39,625 nt of DNA from Flavobacteriaceae bacterium (GCA_947453195.1 CANGFO010000019.1:1-39625); one strand, 5' to 3'. Shown: positions 1 through 8,041, counted from the stretch's first letter. Made by a program: numbers and translations. The notes: generated by a model not told the origin, from the sequence alone.

Positions 1-70
1 AAACAAAAGATAATTATTATAAATTTAAGTCTGTTTATAATTTTCATTTTATAGTTCCATTAGAAGATTT

Positions 71-271
71 TTATTTTATTAAAGTTTTTTTCTTCAAAAA
101 ATTTCCAATAATTATACCTAATGAACCTAAAATAGGTATTAATAACAAAACTAAATATGGTAAAATTCCCGATTTATTTTTAATAAGAATACTTATTGCA
201 AATACATATACTATTATCAATAATATAGTAGATGATACTATCTGAAACGGAGTTATGATTAAAAAATTCAT
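71..271 (-). CDS. Small two-helix membrane protein, PLDc_N-like
   Basis: This 66-residue protein has two hydrophobic segments, at about residues 4-30 and 37-57, and a short basic tail (KKKTLIK). The second helix contains an IPILGSL motif that resembles the PLDc_N (phospholipase D N-terminal-like) two-helix domain common as a stand-alone small protein in Flavobacteriia. That assignment is by eye only. I chose the ATG at 271 because the longer reading frame, opening at 334, runs into the end of the secreted-protein gene; from 271 there is a 19-base gap to that upstream gene on the same strand, so the two may share a transcript. Function is unknown; it probably sits in the inner membrane. Confidence 0.5.
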   Translation of the reverse strand: MNFLIITPFQIVSSTILLIIVYVFAISILIKNKSGILPYLVLLLIPILGSLGIIIGNFLKKKTLIK

Positions 272-290
272 AAAATATGTTTTTAATTTA

Positions 291-950
291 TTATCTACAG
301 CACCACGCTTTTGTAACATAATGTACAACACCAATTTGCGAATGTTCAGGACTTCCTAAAGAAACGCATCCTGTTAAATTACCAGAATTAATATCATCAG
401 CTTGACTATAATTATAATCCGCCCAAGCAGCATTTGAACTTAATCCAATACCAACACTATATACCGTATTCCAAAAAGAACAACTTCCACCACCAGCGGA
501 TTTAGACATACTATCAAATGTAACTTTTACAGATTCAATTGCGGTTAACTCTCCTAATAACACAAGTAAAACTTTAAATTGAACATCATCTTGAATTAAT
601 TTTATATCCATATTGTTAAGAATCCCTTTATATTTTGGGGTTTCAACATACAATTGAGATTTTATGGAATATATTTTGTAATTATTATTGTTATTAAAAC
701 TTAATATATTTTCTGAATATTTAAAATCATAATTTGAAAGATTCACAAGTGCTTTGTTTAAATAAAAACCTTTAAATGTTGATAATTTAATACTTGTACC
801 ATTTATTAAAATTTCTTTAACTCCCAAATTTATAGTTCCTTTTGAAAGAGTACTTGTTGATTTACTAATTAAGGAAAAGTTTTCATTTTGCCCAAAAGAT
901 AAACCTGTAACCATTACTGTGGCAATTAAGCTAAAAATTAATTTTTTCAT
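291..950 (-). CDS. Secreted protein of unknown function
   Basis: This is a 219-residue protein with a clear Sec signal peptide: a basic start (MKKL), a hydrophobic core, and a likely cleavage after the SFG at about residues 18-20. I do not recognise a family. The mature part is rich in Asn, Ser and Thr and predicted mainly beta in its first two thirds. The last ~70 residues change character: a Gly/Ser-rich stretch (GGGSCSFWN), then Cys in GCVSLG and a terminal WCCR, so four cysteines cluster in the C-terminal third and may form disulfides outside the cytoplasm. It lacks a recognisable type IX secretion tail. The neighbouring small membrane gene lies 19 bases downstream on the same strand. No exact TANNTTTG box was found upstream. 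Confidence 0.6.
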   Translation of the reverse strand: MKKLIFSLIATVMVTGLSFGQNENFSLISKSTSTLSKGTINLGVKEILINGTSIKLSTFKGFYLNKALVNLSNYDFKYSENILSFNNNNNYKIYSIKSQLYVETPKYKGILNNMDIKLIQDDVQFKVLLVLLGELTAIESVKVTFDSMSKSAGGGSCSFWNTVYSVGIGLSSNAAWADYNYSQADDINSGNLTGCVSLGSPEHSQIGVVHYVTKAWCCR

Positions 951-1302
951 AGTATTTAAAAAATTTCCCTTACAGATTATCTGCCATTAATGAACGAAAA
1001 CTTTAGGTACAAATGTGTATTTAGTTAGTTAGTTTGTTCCGTTCCGCTGGTTACTAATTTTTACTTTCGAGTCGCATCTTTTATGTTAAATAATCCTTTC
1101 GATTATTTTTTTAGACATTTTTCAGCGTTAACGTGGTCAAAAATTTTCTGCCAACTTGTATATAGACGCTATAAAGTAGGTAATGCACAACTGTTTTGGG
1201 TAGATTGTTGTAGCTAATGTGCTTATTTAATATAATTTACAACAATTTTTTATATTTTGCAACTTTTGTTGAATTTTATTGAGTATTAATAACTCGTAAA
1301 AA
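951..1302. other. Intergenic stretch without a recognised gene
   Basis: About 350 bases separate the secreted-protein gene from the purB terminator. I see no open frame with protein-like composition and no tRNA or known ncRNA. A short tandem of TTAG units lies at about 1020-1032, and the central part (about 1050-1200) is less AT-rich than the flanks. It may be decayed sequence at the edge of a variable region. Confidence 0.35.
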
Positions 1303-1341
1303 ACAAAAGCCCAACAGAAATGACTTCTATTGGGCTTTTGT
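1303..1341 (-). terminator. Rho-independent terminator of purB
   Basis: Two 17-base arms (1303-1319 and 1325-1341) flank a 5-base loop. The stem has a GC core, AGCCCAA/TTGGGCT, flanked by A and T runs. The only mismatch reads as a U-G wobble when transcribed on the minus strand, which fits the purB direction. It begins 17 bases after the purB stop codon. Confidence 0.85.
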
Positions 1342-1358
1342 ATAATTTTATGTTTGTT

Positions 1359-2702
1359 CTATATTCCTACAAAATTTCCTGGAGTGATTTGCATTAATTC
1401 AGCTTTTATTGCATCTGAAACGTCTAAAGTTTGAATGAACGAATGAATCGCATTTTTATCAATGGCTTCGTTGGTTCTGGTCAATCCTTTCAATGCTTCG
1501 TATGGGTTTGGATACCCTTCTCTTCTTAAAATGGTTTGAATTGCCTCGGCAACAACGGCCCAGTTTTTTTCTAAATCTTCGTGAAACTTTGGTTCGTTCA
1601 ATAGCAATTTGTTCAGCCCTTTCAATGTAGCTTCAAAGGCAATCAAAGTGTGTCCCATAGGCACACCAATGTTTCTTAAAACGGTGCTGTCAGTTAAGTC
1701 ACGCTGTAATCTCGATACCGGTAATTTTGCCGAAAGGTGCTCAAAAATCGCATTGGCAATTCCTAAATTTCCTTCGCTATTTTCAAAATCAATTGGGTTT
1801 ACTTTGTGTGGCATCGCCGATGATCCAATTTCCCCTGCTTTAATTTTTTGTTTGAAATAATCCATCGAAACATAAGTCCAGATGTCGCGATCTAAATCTA
1901 AAATGATGGTGTTGATTCGTTTTAAAGCATCAAAAAACGCTGCAAAATGATCGTAATGTTCTATTTGTGTCGTTGGAAACGAGTGGTGTAATCCAAGAGT
2001 AGATTCTACAAAATCGGTTCCGAATTTTTTCCAATCGGTAGTTGGATACGCTACATGGTGTGCATTGTAATTTCCGGTGGCACCTCCAAATTTAGCCGCA
2101 AACGGAATGTTGAATAACAAACGCATTTGCTCTTCCAAGCGTTCTACAAAAACTAAGATTTCTTTTCCTAAACGCGTTGGAGAAGCCGGTTGCCCGTGGG
2201 TTCTAGCCAACATTGGAACATCTTTCCATTCTACAGAAAGCTCTTTTAATTTGGCAATAACCGAAATCAAACTTGGTAAATATACTTTTTCAAACGCTTC
2301 TTTAACCGATAACGGAATCGCCGTATTGTTGATATCTTGTGAAGTCAACCCAAAATGGATGAACTCTTTGTATTGGCTTAAACCCAAAGATTCAAACTTG
2401 TCTTTTATGAAATATTCTACCGCTTTCACATCGTGGTTGGTAGTTTTTTCGGTTTCTTTAATCCAAAGCGCATCTTGGGTAGAGAAATTGGTATAGATTT
2501 TTCTCAAATCTCCATAAACCGATTCTTTTATTCCGTTCAGTTGTGGTAATTGTGACTCACAAAGCGCAATAAAATATTCTACTTCTATTAAAACTCTATA
2601 TTTAATAAGTGCCTCTTCTGAAAAGTAGGGCGATAAGGAAACCGTTTTACTTCTATATCTTCCGTCAATAGGTGAAATAGCATTTAATTCCGTTAGTTGC
2701 AT
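1359..2702 (-). CDS. purB: Adenylosuccinate lyase
   Basis: PurB catalyses two fumarate-releasing steps: SAICAR to AICAR in purine synthesis and adenylosuccinate to AMP. It is a cytosolic homotetramer of the fumarase/aspartase superfamily. The 447-residue product shows the superfamily signature GSSAMPHKVNPIDFEN with the flexible-loop catalytic Ser, the ARTHGQPASPT segment with the catalytic His, and the LTSQDINNTA motif. It is of the E. coli PurB type in length and signature. I chose ATG at 2702 (protein beginning MQLTELNAISPIDGR). The seven extra upstream codons would begin with TTG at 2723, which falls at the predicted transcription start. The gene is divergent from the TrmH-type gene and has its own terminator. 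Confidence 0.96.
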   Translation of the reverse strand: MQLTELNAISPIDGRYRSKTVSLSPYFSEEALIKYRVLIEVEYFIALCESQLPQLNGIKESVYGDLRKIYTNFSTQDALWIKETEKTTNHDVKAVEYFIKDKFESLGLSQYKEFIHFGLTSQDINNTAIPLSVKEAFEKVYLPSLISVIAKLKELSVEWKDVPMLARTHGQPASPTRLGKEILVFVERLEEQMRLLFNIPFAAKFGGATGNYNAHHVAYPTTDWKKFGTDFVESTLGLHHSFPTTQIEHYDHFAAFFDALKRINTIILDLDRDIWTYVSMDYFKQKIKAGEIGSSAMPHKVNPIDFENSEGNLGIANAIFEHLSAKLPVSRLQRDLTDSTVLRNIGVPMGHTLIAFEATLKGLNKLLLNEPKFHEDLEKNWAVVAEAIQTILRREGYPNPYEALKGLTRTNEAIDKNAIHSFIQTLDVSDAIKAELMQITPGNFVGI

Positions 2703-2727
2703 GGTGTTGTGTTGTAGTTTCAAGATG

Positions 2728-2735
2728 CAAAAGTA
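2728..2735 (-). promoter_or_regulatory. Promoter -7 box for purB
   Basis: TACTTTTG on the minus strand is an exact match to the Bacteroidota -7 consensus TANNTTTG. It predicts transcription starting near 2722, giving a leader of about 20 bases and supporting the ATG at 2702 as the purB start. Confidence 0.65.
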
Positions 2736-2816
2736 AGCAATAGAGTTCAGTCTTGGATAATCCTTATTTAATTTTTTATCAAATTTTACGCTGTTTACTG
2801 CCGTCTTGCAGTTTTA

Positions 2817-2850
2817 TTTGAATGGAACAACAGCAATTTTACTATTTTTG
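2817..2850 (+). promoter_or_regulatory. Promoter for the trmH-GSCFA gene pair
   Basis: A TTTG at 2817-2820 (-33 box) is followed after 22 bases by TATTTTTG at 2843-2850 (-7 box). Both match the Flavobacterium promoter consensus. The predicted leader before the GTG at 2872 is about 15 bases. Confidence 0.6.
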
Positions 2851-2871
2851 TCAAAATTAATACCGAATTAA

Positions 2872-3534
2872 GTGGATTTAGAATACCTCGCTTTTTTAGA
2901 AAACATGCTTACCGAAAACCGAAAAGAACGCTTTGCGCAAGTGCTTGCCCATCGATCGAATCATTTTACGGTAGTTATTGAAGATGTTTTTCAACTGCAC
3001 AACACAAGCGCGGTGATGCGCAGCTGTGAGGTTTTTGGAATTCAGCAGCTTAATGTTATTGAGGAACGCTACACCAAATCAATAGATAAAGAAATTGCAA
3101 TGGGTGCCCAAAAATGGGTCGATGTAAACCGTTACAATAGCATTACAAATTGCATATCAGATTTAAAAAATAAAGGCTATCAAATAATTGCAACTACACC
3201 ACATCACGACGATTGCGAACTGGATGATTTTGATATTACCCAACCCAGCGCTTTGTTTTTTGGGACCGAACGCGATGGTTTATCAGCCGAAGTGCTTGAA
3301 AAAGCCGATGGATTTCTTAAAATTCCGATGGTGGGTTTTACCGAAAGTCTGAATATTTCTGTTTCGGCGGCAATCATCATTCAGAATTTGATGAACCGAT
3401 TGCGCAAATCGGACATTCCTTGGCAATTATCTGAAGAGGAAATTCTAGAAAAGCGACTGCAATGGGCCAAAAATTCCATTAAAGATATTAAGCGAATTGA
3501 AGAACGGTACCACACCGAAAATAAAGCCAAATAA
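2872..3534 (+). CDS. trmH: TrmH-family RNA 2'-O-methyltransferase
   Basis: This is a 220-residue SPOUT methyltransferase that uses S-adenosylmethionine. The three knotted-fold motifs are visible: motif 1 NTSAVMRSCEVFGI (about residues 44-57, with the conserved Asn and Arg), motif 2 FFGTERDGLS (about 138-147), and motif 3 IPMVGFTESLNISVSAA (about 160-176). Length and N-terminus fit TrmH (SpoU), which methylates G18 of tRNA, rather than the longer rRNA enzymes, but the RNA target is inferred. The start is a GTG; no ATG fits the expected N-terminus. The stop codon is followed directly, with no gap, by the ATG of the GSCFA gene, so the two are cotranscribed and probably translationally coupled. 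Confidence 0.85.
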   Translation: MDLEYLAFLENMLTENRKERFAQVLAHRSNHFTVVIEDVFQLHNTSAVMRSCEVFGIQQLNVIEERYTKSIDKEIAMGAQKWVDVNRYNSITNCISDLKNKGYQIIATTPHHDDCELDDFDITQPSALFFGTERDGLSAEVLEKADGFLKIPMVGFTESLNISVSAAIIIQNLMNRLRKSDIPWQLSEEEILEKRLQWAKNSIKDIKRIEERYHTENKAK

Positions 3535-4482
3535 ATGAATTTCACTACCAAAATTCCAATAGCAAAATCCAATTCTCCGATAGATTATTCGTCGCAAATC
3601 GTTGCTATGGGTTCTTGTTTTGCTGAAAATATGGGTGAAAAATTCGACTTTTATAAATTCCAAAGCACAACCAATCCTTTCGGAATTATCTTCAATCCCG
3701 TTTCTATTGAGAAGATTTTAGAGCGTGCAATTCATTTGAATTATTTCACTGAAACCGATTTGTTTTTTCATAACGAATTATGGCATTGTTACGAAGTGCA
3801 TTCCGATTTAAGTCAGCCAAATAAAGAAGCAATGCTGTCGAATTTAAATCGGTTATTGACTGAATTGAATTCTAAATTAACTGCTGCAACACATCTATTT
3901 ATTACCTACGGAACTTCCTGGGTTTACCAATTAATATCAAATGGAGTTGTGGTTACCAATTGTCATAAAGTAGCGCAAGACCAATTTGAAAAGGTAATTT
4001 TATCGGTTACCGAAATTGAAAATGCCATCCAGAATTCAATTGATTTAAATAAAAAAATTAATCCAAAGTGCCAAGTTGTATTTACGGTTTCGCCGGTGCG
4101 TCATATTAAAGATGGCTTTGTAGAAAACCAACGAAGTAAAGCCAATTTGATTTCGGCATTACATACTTCCATTTTCCAACAGCCAACTTCAAGCTATTTT
4201 CCATCTTATGAAATTGTGATGGATGAGCTTAGAGATTACCGATTTTATGCTCAAGATTTGCTTCACCCCAATGCAGTAGCTATTGATTATATCTGGGAGT
4301 GTTTTTGCGAAACCAATATAACAGAAGCGGCGCAGCAAGTTATGCAAGAGGTGGAAAGCATCCAAAAAGGAATGGCCCATCGACCGTTTCATCCCGATTC
4401 GACAAGCCATTCTAAATTTCTTCAAAAACTAAAGGAGAAAAGTGCGCAATTGGAGGCGCAGTTTCCTTTTATGAAATTTTAG
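3535..4482 (+). CDS. GSCFA-domain protein
   Basis: A 315-residue protein that carries the family-naming motif GSCFAENMG at about residues 28-36, followed by TTNPFGIIFNP. The family is typical of Bacteroidota and Proteobacteria and is related to SGNH-type esterases, where the Ser of the GS block would be the nucleophile and a late Asp-x-x-His (here DLLHPN, around residue 240) the other partner. Substrate and role are not established. There is no signal peptide, so it is probably cytoplasmic. Its ATG directly follows the stop of the methyltransferase gene. Its stop codon abuts the stop codon of the convergent rhodanese gene, and no terminator is visible between them. Confidence 0.88.
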   Translation: MNFTTKIPIAKSNSPIDYSSQIVAMGSCFAENMGEKFDFYKFQSTTNPFGIIFNPVSIEKILERAIHLNYFTETDLFFHNELWHCYEVHSDLSQPNKEAMLSNLNRLLTELNSKLTAATHLFITYGTSWVYQLISNGVVVTNCHKVAQDQFEKVILSVTEIENAIQNSIDLNKKINPKCQVVFTVSPVRHIKDGFVENQRSKANLISALHTSIFQQPTSSYFPSYEIVMDELRDYRFYAQDLLHPNAVAIDYIWECFCETNITEAAQQVMQEVESIQKGMAHRPFHPDSTSHSKFLQKLKEKSAQLEAQFPFMKF

Positions 4483-4791
4483 TTACAATTTGCTTTGCAA
4501 ACTGCTCCAGCCACCGCCATTCATAGCGTCAATTCCGTTTGATTTTAAAATAGAAGTTCCCTGAGCGCTTCGCATTCCACTGGCACAACAAGCAATTACG
4601 GGTTTGTTCCATTTTTTTATTTCCGATATTTTAACCGACAAGACATTCAGCGGAATGTTTTTTGAACCTTTTATATGTCCACCTTGGTATTCACCCGGAG
4701 TTCTAACATCAACAATTACGGCTCCTTTTTCTATAAATTCGGCTATACTTTCCGATTTTCCGCTTAAACCTAACATGCTTAATAATCCCAT
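4483..4791 (-). CDS. Single-domain rhodanese-like sulfurtransferase
   Basis: A 102-residue rhodanese domain. Visible landmarks are VDVRTPGEYQGGHIKGSKNIP at the start of the fold and the active-site loop CCASGMRS around residues 68-75, where the catalytic Cys would carry a persulfide. The loop length fits the small single-domain sulfurtransferases (GlpE/PspE class) rather than Cdc25-like phosphatases. There is no export signal, so a cytoplasmic sulfur-transfer role is inferred; the physiological acceptor is unknown. It is convergent with the GSCFA gene, with directly adjoining stop codons. Confidence 0.88.
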   Translation of the reverse strand: MGLLSMLGLSGKSESIAEFIEKGAVIVDVRTPGEYQGGHIKGSKNIPLNVLSVKISEIKKWNKPVIACCASGMRSAQGTSILKSNGIDAMNGGGWSSLQSKL

Positions 4792-4850
4792 TTTTTGTGT
4801 TTTAGTATTAAATGATACTGCAAAATAAAAGCATTTCTTTCTTCAATTTG

Positions 4851-4864
4851 GTAACAAAGGTTAC
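4851..4864. promoter_or_regulatory. Palindromic operator candidate upstream of tetR
   Basis: GTAAC-AAAG-GTTAC is a perfect palindrome with a 4-base centre. It lies 18 bases upstream of the -7 box of the TetR gene, over the expected -33 region, where a bound repressor would block the promoter. The same (C/G)TAAC-N4-GTTA(G/C) layout was found in front of paaE and tolC. Confidence 0.5.
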
Positions 4865-4882
4865 GCAAACAAAAATATTCTA

Positions 4883-4890
4883 TATATTTG
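4883..4890 (+). promoter_or_regulatory. Promoter -7 box for the TetR gene
   Basis: TATATTTG is an exact TANNTTTG box. It ends only 7 bases before the ATG at 4898, so the transcript would be leaderless or nearly so. No good -33 box is visible. Confidence 0.6.
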
Positions 4891-4897
4891 AAATCAG

Positions 4898-5467
4898 ATG
4901 AAAATTACAGATAGAAAATCGGAAATAATTGCGGTCTCTGCCAAGCTTTTTAAAGAAAAAGGTTACAGCGCGGTGACCATGCGTGATATTGCTCAGGCTA
5001 TGGATATCAAAGCAGCGAGCCTTTACAACCACATTCAATCCAAACAAGAGATTTTGGTTTTGATTGTTATCGAAATTGCCGAAGAATTCACCAATATTAT
5101 GGATGAAGTATTAAATTCGGATGCTTCAACGCAAGCCAAATTAGAGCGCATCATCCAACTTCATATTGACATTACGCTACGAAATCCAGATGCATTGGCT
5201 TGTCTAAACAACGATTGGATGCACTTAACTGATGACAAATTAGTGCAATTCATAAAAATGCGAAAAGATTATGAAAATAATTTTAAAGCAATTGTTAAAC
5301 AAGGAATTGCAAACGGGGAGATAAAAAATTATAACCTTGATGTCATAATTTTTTCAATTCTATCAACGCTTCGAACCATGTATATATGGTATAATAAAAC
5401 AAATGCATTGAGTCCGAAATCACTTTCCGACAACATGGTTAAAGTATTAATTAACGGAATTGTATGA
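4898..5467 (+). CDS. TetR/AcrR-family regulator, probable repressor of the paa run
   Basis: A 189-residue protein with a standard TetR N-terminal helix-turn-helix: AKLFKEKGYSAVTMRDIAQAM, then the recognition helix AASLYNHIQSKQEI, at about residues 13-52. The remaining ~135 residues are helical, as in TetR ligand/dimer domains. It lies 102 bases upstream of paaE on the same strand. Palindromes with one layout occur before this gene, before paaE and before tolC, and TetR-type PaaR of Thermus is known to repress paa genes and respond to phenylacetyl-CoA; I recall its site as CNAACGNNCGTTNG, which the paaE palindrome largely fits. Regulation of paa and itself is therefore a good inference; the ligand is not shown by the sequence. 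Confidence 0.85.
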   Translation: MKITDRKSEIIAVSAKLFKEKGYSAVTMRDIAQAMDIKAASLYNHIQSKQEILVLIVIEIAEEFTNIMDEVLNSDASTQAKLERIIQLHIDITLRNPDALACLNNDWMHLTDDKLVQFIKMRKDYENNFKAIVKQGIANGEIKNYNLDVIIFSILSTLRTMYIWYNKTNALSPKSLSDNMVKVLINGIV

Positions 5468-5517
5468 TAAACAAATGCTAAAAACTACCTCGTTTTCGTA
5501 ATGTATTAAAAAATTAG

Positions 5518-5525
5518 TAAATTTG
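5518..5525 (+). promoter_or_regulatory. Promoter -7 box of the paa operon
   Basis: TAAATTTG is an exact TANNTTTG box, 44 bases before the paaE ATG. The predicted start of transcription is near 5530, at the left edge of the palindrome at 5532-5551. No clear TTG -33 box lies at the expected distance. Confidence 0.6.
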
Positions 5526-5531
5526 CATTGT

Positions 5532-5551
5532 AAACTAACAGTTGTTAGTTT
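5532..5551. promoter_or_regulatory. Perfect 20-base palindrome, probable repressor operator
   Basis: Two perfect 9-base arms, AAACTAACA and TGTTAGTTT, are separated by GT. The core CTAAC-AGTT-GTTAG shares its layout with sites upstream of tetR and tolC. It covers the predicted transcription start of the paa operon, the usual place for a TetR-family operator. The adjacent TetR is the obvious candidate to bind it. Confidence 0.7.
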
Positions 5552-5569
5552 GGATTAATTAGAATTTTT

Positions 5570-6643
5570 ATGGCAAAATTTCATACTTTATCAATTGCAG
5601 ATATTTACAAAGAAACCAAAGATTGCTCGGTAATAACATTTGATGTTCCTGAAGCATTGCAATCGGAATTTCAATACAAGCAAGGGCAATATTTAACGTT
5701 AAGAACAGAGCTTGAAGGCAAGGAAGTGCGCCGTTCGTATTCGTTGTGTTCGAGTCCGATTGATAATAAATGGCAGGTTGCGGTGAAACAAATTAACGGA
5801 GGTTTGTTTTCAACTTTTGCAAATAACCAACTTGCTGCCGGAGATACTCTTGATGTGATGCCACCTCACGGAACTTTCTGCACAGAAGTGAATCCAGAAG
5901 CCTCAAAAAATTACATTGCGTTTGCAGCAGGTAGCGGAATTACACCGATGCTTTCTATCATAAAAACACATTTGGCCAAAGAGCCAAAAAGCACATTCAA
6001 ATTGTTTTACCTTAACGGAACGGTAAAATCAATCATTTTTAAAGAAGAATTAGAGCAGTTAAAGAACACGTATTTTGACCGTTTTGAAATATTTTATTTT
6101 TTAACCAAAGAACACCGTTCGGCTGAATTATTTAATGGTCGTTTTACAAAAGAAAAAATTCAGGTTTTAACCGATAAAATTATTGACCTTTCTGAAACCG
6201 ATGATTGCTTTATTTGTGGTCCCGAAGAAATGATTTTCCTAATCCGCGATGAGCTAACTGCTGCAGGATTGGCAAAAGAAAAAATACATTATGAATTATT
6301 TACCACAGGATTAACTGCAGAAGACAAACTTCGAATTACTAAAATTGTGGAGAAAAAAGTTGAAGGAACCGAAGTTACGATCATCGATGGTGGAAAAGAA
6401 TTCCATTTTGTGATGGGCGATGACTTTGATAATATTCTTGATGGCGCTATTGCAGCAGGAGCCGATTTACCTTACGCATGTAAAGGTGGTGTTTGCAGTA
6501 CTTGCCGTTGTCAAGTAGTTGAAGGAACAGCAGAAATGAAACTGAATTACTCGTTAGAAGAAGATGAATTGGCCAAAAATTACATTTTGAGTTGCCAAGC
6601 AGTTCCTACTTCTAAAAAGGTAGTTGTAGATTTTGGAATATAA
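5570..6643 (+). CDS. paaE: Phenylacetyl-CoA epoxidase, reductase subunit PaaE
   Basis: PaaE passes electrons from NAD(P)H through FAD and a [2Fe-2S] cluster to the di-iron oxygenase PaaABC, which epoxidises the ring of phenylacetyl-CoA. The 357-residue protein has the family's order: a ferredoxin-reductase-type FAD domain with RSYS at residues 55-58, an NAD(P) domain with GSGITP at 121-126 and CGPEEM near 216, and a C-terminal plant-type ferredoxin domain with Cys304, Cys309, Cys312 and Cys342 (C-x4-C-x2-C...C). It is the first gene of the operon, downstream of the promoter and palindrome. In E. coli paaE follows paaABCD; here it leads. Confidence 0.96.
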   Translation: MAKFHTLSIADIYKETKDCSVITFDVPEALQSEFQYKQGQYLTLRTELEGKEVRRSYSLCSSPIDNKWQVAVKQINGGLFSTFANNQLAAGDTLDVMPPHGTFCTEVNPEASKNYIAFAAGSGITPMLSIIKTHLAKEPKSTFKLFYLNGTVKSIIFKEELEQLKNTYFDRFEIFYFLTKEHRSAELFNGRFTKEKIQVLTDKIIDLSETDDCFICGPEEMIFLIRDELTAAGLAKEKIHYELFTTGLTAEDKLRITKIVEKKVEGTEVTIIDGGKEFHFVMGDDFDNILDGAIAAGADLPYACKGGVCSTCRCQVVEGTAEMKLNYSLEEDELAKNYILSCQAVPTSKKVVVDFGI

Positions 6644-6692
6644 TAAAGCAGATAATTACATTCAATAAGTATCAAATAAATTGTAAAGAATT

Positions 6693-7649
6693 ATGTCAGA
6701 TCAAGAAGTAAAAAATTTAGAATTATTGTTTCAGGCTCGTATTGATAACGATGAAAAAATTGAACCAAAAGATTGGATGCCCGAAAAGTATCGCAAGACA
6801 CACATTCGTCAAATTTCACAACACGCGCATTCCGAAATTGTAGGAATGTTACCCGAAGGGAATTGGATTACTCGTGCGCCTTCTTTGAGAAGAAAAGTAG
6901 CTTTATTGGCTAAAATTCAAGACGAAGGAGGTCACGGATTGTATTTGTATAGCGCTGCCGAAACTTTGGGTATTACTAGAGATGAATTGTTTGAACAATT
7001 GCATTCTGGTGAAGCTAAGTATTCTAGTATTTTTAATTATCCGGCTGTAACTTGGGCCGATATGGGAACAGTGGGTTGGTTAGTTGACGGTGCTGCAATC
7101 ATGAATCAAGTTGCTTTAATGGGAACTTCCTACGGACCTTATTCTCGTGCTATGGTGCGTATTTGTAAAGAAGAAAGTTTCCACCAACGCCAAGGATATG
7201 AAATTTTATTAACCCTTTGTAATGGAACTCCAGAGCAAAAAGCAATGGCACAAGATTCACTTAACCGCTGGTGGTGGCCTTCTTTAATGATGTTTGGCCC
7301 ACGCGATGCAGATTCTCCAAATACAGAGCAATCGGTTAAATGGAAATTAAAAAGAAAAACCAACGACGAATTGCGTCAAGCTTTCGTAGATCAAACGGTT
7401 CCGCAAGCTAATATTTTAGGTTTAACTATTCCGGATCCAAATTTAAAATGGAACGAGGAAAGAAAACATTACGATTTTGGTGAATTGGATTGGGACGAAT
7501 TTTGGCAAGTAGTAAAAGGACATGGTCCTTGCAACAAGCAACGAATTGAAGCAAGAGTGAAAGCTTGCAACGACGGACAATGGGTAAGAGATGCTGCTAT
7601 GGCTTACGCCGAAAAACAAGAAAATAAAGTAGAAAAACAAGCGATATAA
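6693..7649 (+). CDS. paaA: Phenylacetyl-CoA epoxidase, catalytic subunit PaaA
   Basis: PaaA is the catalytic di-iron subunit of the bacterial multicomponent 1,2-phenylacetyl-CoA epoxidase (PaaABCE). The 318-residue product carries the carboxylate-bridged di-iron ligands: QDEGGH with Glu78 and His81, and EESFHQ with Glu161 and His164; Glu48 in HAHSEIV is a likely further ligand. The segment [15 protein letters not shown] is typical of the subunit. It follows paaE by 49 bases and has its own ATG with no better alternative. Oxygen-dependent ring activation implies an aerobic or microaerobic host. Confidence 0.97.
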   Translation: MSDQEVKNLELLFQARIDNDEKIEPKDWMPEKYRKTHIRQISQHAHSEIVGMLPEGNWITRAPSLRRKVALLAKIQDEGGHGLYLYSAAETLGITRDELFEQLHSGEAKYSSIFNYPAVTWADMGTVGWLVDGAAIMNQVALMGTSYGPYSRAMVRICKEESFHQRQGYEILLTLCNGTPEQKAMAQDSLNRWWWPSLMMFGPRDADSPNTEQSVKWKLKRKTNDELRQAFVDQTVPQANILGLTIPDPNLKWNEERKHYDFGELDWDEFWQVVKGHGPCNKQRIEARVKACNDGQWVRDAAMAYAEKQENKVEKQAI

Positions 7650-7662
7650 TCAATTGCGAATT

Positions 7663-7725
7663 ATTTATTTCGAATTTTTTCAAGCAAAATTTTCGAATTC
7701 ATAATTCCTAATTTAAAATTCATAA
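7663..7725. repeat. Word-repeat spacer between paaA and paaB
   Basis: The paaA-paaB junction is built from repeats of GAATT, TTCGAATT and AATTCATAATT words. It is weakly palindromic around AAAATTTT at 7686-7693. AATTCATAATT also occurs downstream of the S23-type ORF, and AATTCATA inside the E2 gene. Confidence 0.5.
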
Positions 7726-7727
7726 TT

Positions 7728-8009
7728 ATGAAAAACTGGCCACTTTGGGAAGTATTTATTAGAAGTAAAAACGGATTAGAGCACCGCCATTGCGGTAGTT
7801 TGCATGCAAGTGATGCTACTATGGCTCTAGAAAATGCACGCGATGTATACACGCGTCGTATGGAAGGAGTAAGTATTTGGGTAGTACCTTCTGCGCAAAT
7901 CACCGCATCCAATCCAGAAAATAATGGCGAAACTTTTGAACCAGCAATGGACAAAGCTTACCGTCATCCAACATTTTATGAATTGCCAGAAGAGTTAAAA
8001 CACATGTAA
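7728..8009 (+). CDS. paaB: Phenylacetyl-CoA epoxidase, subunit PaaB
   Basis: PaaB is a small subunit of the epoxidase that bridges PaaAC heterodimers; it has no catalytic site. The 93-residue product begins WPLWEVFIRSKNGLEHRHCGSLHA, split here as WPLWEVFIRSK and HRHCGSLHA, the most conserved part of the family, and has the usual length of about 95. It lies between paaA and paaC in the standard order. The 78-base gap from paaA holds a word-repeat spacer instead of an ordinary short junction. Confidence 0.95.
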   Translation: MKNWPLWEVFIRSKNGLEHRHCGSLHASDATMALENARDVYTRRMEGVSIWVVPSAQITASNPENNGETFEPAMDKAYRHPTFYELPEELKHM

Positions 8010-8021
8010 AATAATTTGGAG

Positions 8022-8041
8022 TTTCTTACGCTTTCTTACGC
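8022..8041. repeat. Perfect 10-base tandem repeat in the paaB-paaC spacer
   Basis: TTTCTTACGC occurs twice head to tail between paaB and paaC. This is a further word-repeat spacer in the operon, with a word unlike those of the other spacers. Confidence 0.7.

Noticed and set aside
3..248. Open plus-strand frame entering from the left window edge
   Set aside because: It runs antisense to the two-helix membrane protein, is dominated by Ile, Phe, Asn and Lys, and has no recognisable motif.
951..1302. Non-coding RNA, attachment site or attC-like site
   Set aside because: The stretch is of mixed composition, but no conserved stem, target-site repeat or integrase was seen, so no specific call can be supported.
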